Source: Hominiventricola filiformis (GTDB taxonomy: Bacteria > Bacillota > Clostridia > Lachnospirales > Lachnospiraceae). Taken from it: a stretch of DNA of 64,000 nucleotides. The notes beneath the pieces are model-generated. The model was not told the DNA's origin, did not search any database, and saw only the letters and a list, made by a program, of their open reading frames with translations. Made by a program: the position numbers and the translations under genes. This document shows positions 57,244 to 64,000 of the stretch, piece by piece (the first letter of the stretch is position 1; every line of letters starts with the position of its first letter). The stretch lies in contig NZ_JAJEPS010000001.1 of the NCBI RefSeq assembly GCF_020686965.1, positions 248,001 through 312,000 of the forward strand, written 5' to 3'.

Positions 57244-57992
57244 TTCTGCTCCTGCCGGTCCACCTCAATGGTGTCCCCTGCAATTCTCAGAAGGTCCTCA
57301 ATTTCATCAAGCGGCATGTCGAGGAATACGGACAGTTCCTCCGGACTGACCTCCCTGCCCAGATCCTCCGTCAGCTCCGTGATAGAATCTGCCAGTTTGT
57401 TAAGCTTACCCGTCACTTCTTCTCCGACTCTTGTCTCACCGCTCTGCTCATCCATCGCTGCACGGATGGTCTTTCGAATCTCCCGCTCCAGATAATCTTC
57501 TGTCAGTTCTCCATGCTCTGCATCAGCAGCACCGTGAAGTCCCATGAGAAGCCCGATATTTCCCTCCTGAATCAGATCCTGAATCAGCATGCCACGATGT
57601 GCATACTCTTCTGCCACAGCAAGTACCTTCTCCATATAGTGTTCTGTCAGCAGACGGATCGCTTCCTGTTCTCCTGTCAGGGCAGCTGAAAACAGTTCCT
57701 GCAGCGCCTCTTCTGTCTGTCTGCGCATCGACTTCATATCTTTCCGATACTGCTCAAGGAACTCCTCTTCCTCCTCCGTGTACGGTTCCTGTTCCTTCTC
57801 CGGCAGAACCGCTCCTTCTACTACATAACCTTTAGAAGCCAGATATGCATAGATCATACTCATCTGCTCGTCATTGAACTCCATATCCTTCAAAAGCTCT
57901 TTTGCTTCCTCTGCAGATAATTTTCCCCCGTTTTCCTCCGCCCGGATAGTCACCGACGCCAGGGCTTCTTTAAATTTACTCTGTTCGTCCAT
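57240..57992 (-). CDS. Sigma-70-like protein lacking region 4
   Basis: 250 residues from ATG at 57992. A helical N-terminal part to about residue 110 is unlike standard sigma factors. Residues ~125-160 (YMEKVLAVAEEYAHRGMLIQDLIQEGNIGLL) match region 2.1-2.2, the core-binding helix, and the end (LTEDLGREVSPEELSVFLDMPLDEIEDLL) matches region 3. Regions 2.4 and 4, needed for -10 and -35 recognition, are not visible. It may bind RNA polymerase without being a normal sigma factor. Overlap with the EamA gene is small or none. Confidence 0.75.
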   Translation of the reverse strand: MDEQSKFKEALASVTIRAEENGGKLSAEEAKELLKDMEFNDEQMSMIYAYLASKGYVVEGAVLPEKEQEPYTEEEEEFLEQYRKDMKSMRRQTEEALQELFSAALTGEQEAIRLLTEHYMEKVLAVAEEYAHRGMLIQDLIQEGNIGLLMGLHGAADAEHGELTEDYLEREIRKTIRAAMDEQSGETRVGEEVTGKLNKLADSITELTEDLGREVSPEELSVFLDMPLDEIEDLLRIAGDTIEVDRQEQK

Positions 57993-57996
57993 CAAA

Positions 57997-58911
57997 TCAC
58001 TGATTCTCCTTTTTCTTTTCATTGATTGAAATAATAAATACCGTGGAAAGTACAAATATAAATCCAATAAAGTCGATGATCTGGAACTGTACCTTCAGCC
58101 ATACAACAGAGATCACCGTTGCTGCCACCGGCTCGATGCTGGCCAGCATACTGGCATTGGACGCGCCCACCATCTGAACACCGCTTAAATAGAGCCAGAA
58201 TGCGCCAATCGTTCCCAGCAGAATGATAACTGCCATGGAAAGTACCGTCTGACCGTCGATGACCGGATGGACCGTCCACGGTTTTACAAACAGCGCCAAT
58301 ACACCTCCGCCCAGAAACATTCCCCATCCAAGGGTCAGTAGTGTAGAGTATTCTTTCATAAGCCTTCCAGGCTGCAAAGTATAGACTACCAGCGCCATTG
58401 CAGCTGCCATTCCCCAGGCGAGCGCTTTGGCCGGAATACTGAGCTGTTCCAAATTCCCGTGAGTTGCCAGAATAAACGTGCCGGTCATAGCACAGACAAG
58501 CGCCACCAGTTCATACAATTTCGGCTTTCTTTGTTCCCTGATACAGAGCCATACCAGAATCATGGCAGGTCCCGTATACTGCAGGACCGTTGCTGTTCCC
58601 GCATTGGAATACTGAATCGTTGTAAAATATGCATACTGGCAGAGCATCATACCAAATACAGAGAAAATAAGAATATCTCTTCTTCCCCACGGTTCTTCCC
58701 ATACTGCCAGTATTTCTTTTTTGTTTTTTACAGCCAGTAAAAACAAAATCAGAATGCCTGCCCCCATCAGACGAATTGGAACAAGCCAGTTTGACGTTGC
58801 TTCCTTGTACTGAAACAGAAACTGTCCGCAGCTTCCGCATAATCCCCACAGAATTCCTCCCGTCAGAGTCATAATCACGCCCTGAGCCTTTCTGTTCTTA
58901 CCGGTATTCAT
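57997..58911 (-). CDS. EamA/DMT-family permease
   Basis: 304 residues from ATG at 58911 with GGAGG upstream. About ten hydrophobic segments in two EamA repeats (ILWGLCGSCGQFLF ..., MAAAMALVVYTLQPG ... IGAFWLYLSGVQMVGASNASMLASIEPVAATVISVVWL). A drug/metabolite-type inner-membrane exporter with unknown substrate. Upstream of the sigma-like gene and probably co-transcribed. Confidence 0.9.
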   Translation of the reverse strand: MNTGKNRKAQGVIMTLTGGILWGLCGSCGQFLFQYKEATSNWLVPIRLMGAGILILFLLAVKNKKEILAVWEEPWGRRDILIFSVFGMMLCQYAYFTTIQYSNAGTATVLQYTGPAMILVWLCIREQRKPKLYELVALVCAMTGTFILATHGNLEQLSIPAKALAWGMAAAMALVVYTLQPGRLMKEYSTLLTLGWGMFLGGGVLALFVKPWTVHPVIDGQTVLSMAVIILLGTIGAFWLYLSGVQMVGASNASMLASIEPVAATVISVVWLKVQFQIIDFIGFIFVLSTVFIISINEKKKENQ

Positions 58912-59051
58912 CTTATGTCGTCCTCCAGTCAGCCATTTGTTCAACGCCTATCATACTCTATCTGTCTGAAAAAATCCAGTCCCAGCTGTTCCGGTCACAT
59001 TTTCCCGTCCAATCCATATACTGGAATAAGATTATTTCAGGCAGGAAGCTT

Positions 59052-59741
59052 ATGGCTGTAAAAATCATTCTGGATGCCGGGCATAACGGAGCAACCGATC
59101 CCGGAGCCATCTACCAGGGAAGACGGGAAAGCGACGATAATCTTCGACTGACACTTGCCGTCGGAAATCTGCTGTCACAGGCCGGATACAATATCGAATA
59201 TACACGGACTGGAAACCTTCCTCAGTCCGTCGTCCAAAAAGCCCAGCTTGCCAATGCAATCAATGCTGATTACTTTATCTCCATTCACCGAAATATGGCC
59301 TCCTATCCGGGACAGTATTCTGGTGTTCAGACACTTCTTTATGATCTGTCCGGTGAGAAGCTTACCATGGCGGAAAATATCAACCGCAATCTGGAAGCAC
59401 TTGGATTCCGTAATCTTGGTGTGGAAGCACGTCCTCATCTGGCCGTCCTCCGCCGGACAAAAATGCCGGCTCTTCTCATCGAAGCGGGCTTTCTGGACAG
59501 CGAATCCGATAATCACCTCTTTGATACCCGTTTTGACGAGATTGCACAGGCTATTGCAGACGGTATCATGGATACCCTGCAGGCATCTTCCCTCATACCT
59601 CCGGAAACCGGTGATACCGAATCGGAAGAACCTCCGCTCTACCGCGTACAGGTAGGCGCATTCCATAATCTCCAAAATGCCGTGGCGCTGGAACAGGAGT
59701 TAAAGAGGATGGGATATAACACCTGGATCGTTACCTCCTGA
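59052..59741 (+). CDS. N-acetylmuramoyl-L-alanine amidase with SPOR-like tail
   Basis: 229 residues. Amidase_3 zinc ligands and catalytic Glu are visible: ILDAGHNGATDPGA (His), ESDDN (Glu), FISIHRN (His), LIEAGFLDSESD (Glu). The C-terminal 45 residues (LYRVQVGAFHNLQNAVALEQELKRMGYNTWIV) form a SPOR-type repeat that binds denuded glycan. No signal peptide is seen, so export or release may occur in sporulation or lysis. Cleaves peptide stems from peptidoglycan. Confidence 0.92.
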   Translation: MAVKIILDAGHNGATDPGAIYQGRRESDDNLRLTLAVGNLLSQAGYNIEYTRTGNLPQSVVQKAQLANAINADYFISIHRNMASYPGQYSGVQTLLYDLSGEKLTMAENINRNLEALGFRNLGVEARPHLAVLRRTKMPALLIEAGFLDSESDNHLFDTRFDEIAQAIADGIMDTLQASSLIPPETGDTESEEPPLYRVQVGAFHNLQNAVALEQELKRMGYNTWIVTS

Positions 59742-59755
59742 AAATTTGTCTACAC

Positions 59756-59794
59756 GACAGAAAAACCGGCGAAACTGCCGGTTTTTCTTCTGTC
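59756..59794. terminator. Bidirectional terminator between amidase and rarA
   Basis: GACAG ... CTGTC outer stem and AAAAACCGGC/GCCGGTTTTT inner stem with 6-base loop; serves both convergent genes. Confidence 0.92.
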
Positions 59795-59797
59795 ATG

Positions 59798-61120
59798 TCA
59801 ATATCCGCGTTCTCTGAGATGCTTCAGTCTCTCGCCAATCGTCTTCTCATAGCCATTATCAGATGGCCGGTAAAATTCCCGTCCCACCAGTTCATCCGGC
59901 AGATACTGTTGTTTCACATAATGCTCCGGGAAATCATGGGCATAGAGATAGCCAACGCCATGTCCCAGCTTCTCCGCCCCGCCGTAATGCTTGTCCTGCA
60001 GATGAACAGGCACTGTCGTAGTCGTGGTCTTCACCGCTTCCATAGCCTCAAAGATGGCATTACATGCCGCATTACTCTTGGGCGCTGATGCCACATAGGA
60101 GGCAGCCTGAGACAGAATAATCTGAGATTCCGGCATGCCGATCCGTTCTACGGCCTGAGCAGCCGCTGCTGCCACCTGAATGGCCTGTGGATCCGCATTT
60201 CCCACATCTTCCGATGCACAGATCATAATTCTCCTTGCAATAAATTTGATATCCTCTCCCGCATACAACATCTTTGCCAGATAGAAGACTGCCGCATCCG
60301 GATCACTGCCACGCATACTTTTGATAAAAGCAGAGATTGTATCATAATGATTATCTCCCCCTTTGTCATACCGCACCGTTTTCTTCTGAATGCACTCAGA
60401 GGCAACCGGAAGTGTAATGTGGATCTTACCGTCCACACTGCGCTCTGTCGTGAGAATTCCCAGCTCCAGCGCATTCAGCGCATTTCTGGCATCTCCTCCC
60501 GCAATATCTGCCAGAAAATCAAGGGCATCCTCATCCGCCACTGCTTCATAAGCTCCCATGCCCTTCTCCATATCAGTCAGTGCCCGGGTAAGAAGCGCTT
60601 TGATATCATCTTTTTCCAATGCTTTCAGTTCAAAGATAATGGAGCGGGAAATCAGTGCCCCGTTTACCTCAAAATATGGATTTTCCGTTGTCGCACCGAT
60701 CAAAATCAGTGTTCCATCCTCTACAAACGGGAGAAGGTAATCCTGTTGCCCCTTATTAAACCGGTGAATCTCATCCACAAAAAGAATGGTTCTCTTTCCG
60801 TACATTCCAAGATTGTCCTTCGCCTGTCGGACCACTTCCTCCATGTCTTTCTTGCCTGCCACGGTTGCATTGATCTGCGTAAATTCTGCACTGGTAGTAT
60901 GCGCAATGACTTTTGCTATCGTCGTCTTCCCTGTGCCGGGCGGTCCATAGAAAATGACAGACCGCAGTTTATCCGCCCTGATAGCCCGATAAAGCAGTTT
61001 ATCCTTTCCGATGATGTGCTGTTGCCCCACAATCTCATCCAGCGTCGTCGGCCTCATGCGGGATGCCAGTGGTGCTTCGGATTTCATGGTATTACTTCTC
61101 ATATAGTCAAATAAGTCCAT
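59798..61120 (-). CDS. rarA: Replication-associated recombination protein RarA (MgsA)
   Basis: 440 residues. AAA+ ATPase: Walker A FYGPPGTGKTTIA near residue 55, Walker B LFVDEIHRFNKGQQD, sensor GATTENPYFEVN, and the C-terminal tetramerisation region (DKHYGGAEKLGHGVGYLYAHDFPEHYVKQQYLPDEL, quoted in part). Acts at stalled replication forks. Full length. Confidence 0.96.
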   Translation of the reverse strand: MDLFDYMRSNTMKSEAPLASRMRPTTLDEIVGQQHIIGKDKLLYRAIRADKLRSVIFYGPPGTGKTTIAKVIAHTTSAEFTQINATVAGKKDMEEVVRQAKDNLGMYGKRTILFVDEIHRFNKGQQDYLLPFVEDGTLILIGATTENPYFEVNGALISRSIIFELKALEKDDIKALLTRALTDMEKGMGAYEAVADEDALDFLADIAGGDARNALNALELGILTTERSVDGKIHITLPVASECIQKKTVRYDKGGDNHYDTISAFIKSMRGSDPDAAVFYLAKMLYAGEDIKFIARRIMICASEDVGNADPQAIQVAAAAAQAVERIGMPESQIILSQAASYVASAPKSNAACNAIFEAMEAVKTTTTTVPVHLQDKHYGGAEKLGHGVGYLYAHDFPEHYVKQQYLPDELVGREFYRPSDNGYEKTIGERLKHLRERGY

Positions 61121-61147
61121 ACTGATGTTCTCCTCCGTATATATTTC

Positions 61148-61176
61148 ATTATACGCATTTTCTTTCTGTCTGGCAA
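61148..61176 (-). promoter_or_regulatory. Promoter of rarA
   Basis: Minus strand TTGCCA (61176-61171) and TATAAT (61153-61148), spacer 17 bp. Confidence 0.8.
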
Positions 61177-61181
61177 ACTTT

Positions 61182-61805
61182 TCAGTCCATAATCACCTGA
61201 TCCACCGTCACAAATTCAAATCCTTCTGCTTTCAGCCGCCGGATGATCCGCTCTGCCGCCTGTACAGTACTCTCATAGCTGTCATGCATCAGAATGATAT
61301 CATTTTCCCCGGCATCCTGAACGGTCTTCTCCACGATCCAGTCCACATTCTGCGTCGTCCAGTCCAGCGTATCAATGGTCCAGAGCACGGGAATCATATC
61401 CAGTTCCTCTTCCAGTTCTGGATCCCAGATACCAAACGGCGGCCGGACATAGGACGTGCCATTTCCAGTCAGTTCTTCCACCAGGCTGCTTACTGCCAGA
61501 ATTTCCTCTTCTGCTTCTTCTTTTGGAAGTGATGTCACCTGTACATGACGCCAGGTATGATTTCCAATAAGATGACCCTGCGCTGCGATCATCCTCACCT
61601 GCTCCCCGTACTGTTCCGCATTTTCTCCCAGAAGAAAAAAAGTTGCCGGAACCTGTTCCTGTTCCAGCACTTTCAGCATCTCTTCCGTATAAACCGGATG
61701 CGGGCCATCATCAAAAGTCAGGGCAATCTTCCGTGTCTCCGGTTCCGCGCTCCACATCCCCGCAGTCAGAATCAGTGCAGCACACACTGTCAGGAATTTT
61801 TCCAT
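61182..61805 (-). CDS. Polysaccharide deacetylase (NodB domain)
   Basis: 207 residues with an N-terminal signal (FLTVCAALILTAGMW). NodB motifs in order: ALTFDDGPHP (catalytic Asp and metal Asp), IGNHTWRHVQ (HxxxH metal ligands), VRPPFGIWD, DTLDWT, DIILMHDS. Removes N-acetyl groups from cell-wall or exported polysaccharide. Precedes rarA in the same direction. Confidence 0.93.
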   Translation of the reverse strand: MEKFLTVCAALILTAGMWSAEPETRKIALTFDDGPHPVYTEEMLKVLEQEQVPATFFLLGENAEQYGEQVRMIAAQGHLIGNHTWRHVQVTSLPKEEAEEEILAVSSLVEELTGNGTSYVRPPFGIWDPELEEELDMIPVLWTIDTLDWTTQNVDWIVEKTVQDAGENDIILMHDSYESTVQAAERIIRRLKAEGFEFVTVDQVIMD

Positions 61806-61991
61806 TCATTCGCTCCGCCGGATATTCTCCCTACATTCTATGCCCCATCACTTTAAAGTTTCCTTTAGAATCGATTTCTTATTTCTTCATTTATTTTAGA
61901 ATTCTTTTAGAACCTTTCCATACTTTAGACACATTTCATTGATATAGTAATACATGTAAGGACGACATATCCGTATTTCATTCATAACACT

Positions 61992-62056
61992 TGGAGGATT
62001 CGAAAGAATCCTCCACTCCCTCGAAAATTAAGGCCGCAAGGGCCTTTTTCTTTTGC
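61992..62056 (+). terminator. Two hairpins in intergenic region (possible terminator or small RNA end)
   Basis: GGAGGATTC-gaaa-GAATCCTCC (61992-62013) is a 9-bp stem with a GNRA loop; AAGGCC-gcaa-GGGCCTTTTT (about 62030-62050) resembles a Rho-independent terminator for rightward RNA. No rightward gene lies here, so a small RNA is possible. Confidence 0.5.
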
Positions 62057-62284
62057 TTAGATTTCCGTGAAGGAGTACCTTTGCAAAAGTCCTGCCGACT
62101 CAATATCAATGACAACAGATCCATCTGCCTGCACGGTTTTCTCCAGATGGAGTTCCTTATCTTTATGGCGGGCACGGACATAGCTTTCCGGATCTTCCAC
62201 TTCTGCCTCCTCAAAGAACACATCCCGCATCTGGTTATTGGCACATTCATTGAAAATCTCATGTACGATCTCATATTCTTTCAT
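62057..62284 (-). CDS. Uncharacterised small acidic protein
   Basis: 75 residues. ECANNQMRDVFFEEAEVEDPESYVRARHKDK is the central segment. It looks like a conserved Clostridia protein of unknown function. It follows the VWA gene by 32 bases in the same operon. Confidence 0.65.
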   Translation of the reverse strand: MKEYEIVHEIFNECANNQMRDVFFEEAEVEDPESYVRARHKDKELHLEKTVQADGSVVIDIESAGLLQRYSFTEI

Positions 62285-62316
62285 GGTTCATTCCTCCTGA
62301 TTCTTCCGGCATAATA

Positions 62317-63987
62317 CTAGTCCTGCTCATCCACCTGTTTTTTCAGATACCGTCCTACCACATGGGCAAAGGTAGATAATGTCCTGATATAGGCAAAATC
62401 TTTTCCAAAAATTCTCCGCTCCGCAGATAGATCCTGTTCTTCTCCGGCAAAGACACCCAGTACGGAAATCCCCTGGGAACGAAGGCGGCGCACTTCTGCT
62501 GCCGTATCCTTCACCGCATATTCTCCGGTGTAAACGGCCGGGTTCTTAACGTTGGGACGGTTAAGCACCACATCGTTTGGGCGGCCGTCACTGAGCATAA
62601 TGAGGATTTTGTTCTCCTCCGGCCGGTGGAGAAGGCCGTCGGCTGCTGCCCGGAGCGCCAGACCGTCCCGATTGCTGGATGATGAGGTAAATTCCAGAAT
62701 CCGCCAGTCTGCTTCCGCCTTCTCGTCATATTCCCGGAATCTGCGCATCACTGTATAGCTCCAAAAGCTGCAAAAGCTGAACACCCGATGGGGAATCCCC
62801 GCTTTTGACAGGGCCGCCGATAAGATAAAGCCCTGCAGTGCCACATCCTGCTGCCGTCCCCTCTGAGAACCGCTTCCATCCATGAGAATGTCTACTACAA
62901 AATCGGAATTAAGCTTCTTCGAAGTCCTTAAGAAGAGCCGGGCATCCTCCGTCCGCCCCACCTTCCACAGTTTTGAAGGAATGACTGTCCCGAAAGTACT
63001 CCGTGTCTGCTCTGCTTCATTTCTTGCCTGTAAAGACCGTTTCAGAAGATTTCCAAGCTGAGTAATGTTCTGTCTTGCCATCCGCTGATGCTGCCGGTAA
63101 TATCTTCGGTTCAGCTCCAGTGTCCGGCATGCCAGCACATAGGTATTATTTTCCCGGACGTAATTTTCGATAATGCCATCTGTATAATAAAGACGACAGT
63201 CCCCATGAACACCGCGGCAGATTCTGCGGTTCATCCGTTCCTGCTCCCGTTCGTCCATATAAGACCGTCCAAAATTCAGTTCAATATAAGAGTACATTTT
63301 CCGGGCTGCCTCTTCTGTCACCAGAAGCTTCTTTGCCCTGCTCTTCCGTTCCTGTTCCTCCATCTCCGGCGGAATGACACTGCTGTCCACCTGACGCATC
63401 ATTTCCTCGAGGGTAGCTTCTTCCGCTGTCTCATCCAGAAAATCCTGCCAGTTGAATTTCTTTAAGTCCTCTGCACTGACAGCAAGTACCTGCTCCAATG
63501 TGCCGTGTTCCTGCTCAAATTCCGGATCTACCAGTCGATTATAAAAATCGTCTACTTTTCGAATGACTTCCTCAGTGGTCTCTGCTTTTCGGAGAGCCAG
63601 CAGCTGATCTACCTGCTCACGCACTCTTCGCTCTGCCGCGTAAGTTCCATTCAGACCTTCCTGAAGCATGGCAATCTTCATACGGCCCACCGGATTGTTG
63701 TACCGGGCCAATTGGTCAAAATCCCGATCCAGCAGATCTTCAAAAGCTCTTTTCCGGAGTGTCCGGACTCCTGCTCTCTCCTCACAGATTTTTTCTGACA
63801 CCGCCTGATCTACGCACATCTGCGCCAATCCCATAAGAGAAGCTTCCTCTGCTCCCATATACAGCTTTTTCACCAGGTACATGCCGAAAGCATCTTTAGA
63901 AAAGAAACGCGCAAAAGCTCCCTGTTTCACCGCGTCATAGAGGGATATATATTTAGAACGCTGAAAAGAATCAATATCCAGACTCAC
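62317..63987 (-). CDS. VWA-domain protein (cobaltochelatase/NorD-like), start possibly outside window
   Basis: At least 556 residues; the frame is open to the window edge and the GTG at 63987 may not be the true start. The C-terminal VWA domain has the MIDAS motif DILMDGSGSQRG, followed by GFILSAALSKAGI and the D in IMLSDGRPND. The N-terminal region is helical. Such proteins usually work with a MoxR-type AAA+ ATPase as a chaperone or metal-insertion pair; that partner would lie beyond the right edge. Confidence 0.85.
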   Translation of the reverse strand: MSLDIDSFQRSKYISLYDAVKQGAFARFFSKDAFGMYLVKKLYMGAEEASLMGLAQMCVDQAVSEKICEERAGVRTLRKRAFEDLLDRDFDQLARYNNPVGRMKIAMLQEGLNGTYAAERRVREQVDQLLALRKAETTEEVIRKVDDFYNRLVDPEFEQEHGTLEQVLAVSAEDLKKFNWQDFLDETAEEATLEEMMRQVDSSVIPPEMEEQERKSRAKKLLVTEEAARKMYSYIELNFGRSYMDEREQERMNRRICRGVHGDCRLYYTDGIIENYVRENNTYVLACRTLELNRRYYRQHQRMARQNITQLGNLLKRSLQARNEAEQTRSTFGTVIPSKLWKVGRTEDARLFLRTSKKLNSDFVVDILMDGSGSQRGRQQDVALQGFILSAALSKAGIPHRVFSFCSFWSYTVMRRFREYDEKAEADWRILEFTSSSSNRDGLALRAAADGLLHRPEENKILIMLSDGRPNDVVLNRPNVKNPAVYTGEYAVKDTAAEVRRLRSQGISVLGVFAGEEQDLSAERRIFGKDFAYIRTLSTFAHVVGRYLKKQVDEQD

Positions 63988-64000
63988 TTCCAGAGCATAA

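Noticed and set aside
61182..61805. Phage lysis gene
   Set aside because: The NodB motifs and signal peptide identify a host polysaccharide deacetylase well outside the prophage.

Overview
The window looks like part of a Lachnospiraceae (class Clostridia) chromosome carrying most of an integrated, contractile-tailed (myovirus-type) prophage. The host assignment rests on the SCIFF peptide and its radical-SAM maturase next to secDF (a Clostridia signature), strong AGGAGG ribosome binding sites, frequent TTG/GTG starts and moderate GC. No 16S gene is present, so genus is not resolved.

Layout. (1) 1-23,589, almost all leftward: prophage structural genes. Read in the direction of transcription (high to low coordinate) they are ParB-fused DNA methyltransferase, terminase small and large subunits, gpW, lambda-type portal, prohead protease, capsid, head-tail connectors, sheath, tube, E/E' tail chaperones with a -1 frameshift site, tape measure, gpX, gpD, gpV, gpU, gp25/W, gpJ, gpI and tail fibres. 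A rightward fibre fragment enters at the left edge. The left prophage end and any lysis genes lie outside the window. (2) 23,640-28,470: an accessory island on the opposite strand, preceded by an 814-bp repeat-rich non-coding stretch. It encodes an amidoligase, small proteins, a lipoprotein-like protein, a DUF3846-like protein, a gamma-glutamylcyclotransferase-like protein and an HTH protein. Four of its gene junctions hold a tRNA-like minihelix followed by a short hairpin. (3) 28,481-45,156, leftward: early and replication genes, including an ArpU/RinA-like regulator, VRR-NUC nuclease, second methyltransferase, YopX, Lar, ASCH and HD proteins, an iteron-rich candidate origin, a CHC2/DUF927 primase-helicase, a disrupted SNF2 helicase, a SleB-like hydrolase, an XRE regulator and two more tRNA-like elements. 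(4) 45,243-47,732, rightward: lysogeny side with a SWIM protein, the repressor and a tyrosine integrase.

(5) 47,850-64,000: host genes secDF, scfB, scfA, a TIGR04086 membrane protein, a CNNM/HlyC-type transporter, two consecutive isopropylmalate-isomerase-like small/large subunit pairs, a sigma-like protein lacking region 4, an EamA permease, an amidase with a SPOR-like tail, rarA, a polysaccharide deacetylase and a VWA protein at the right edge.

The most unusual signal is a family of six tRNA-like elements (four on +, two on -). Each has a T-arm with a canonical seven-base T-loop stacked on an acceptor-like stem and is followed within four bases by a short hairpin. The four in the amidoligase island sit directly at or overlap stop codons, show compensatory stem changes, and keep a GG in the linker where a tRNA would have its D-loop GG. 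This could be minimal tRNA punctuation of a phage operon.
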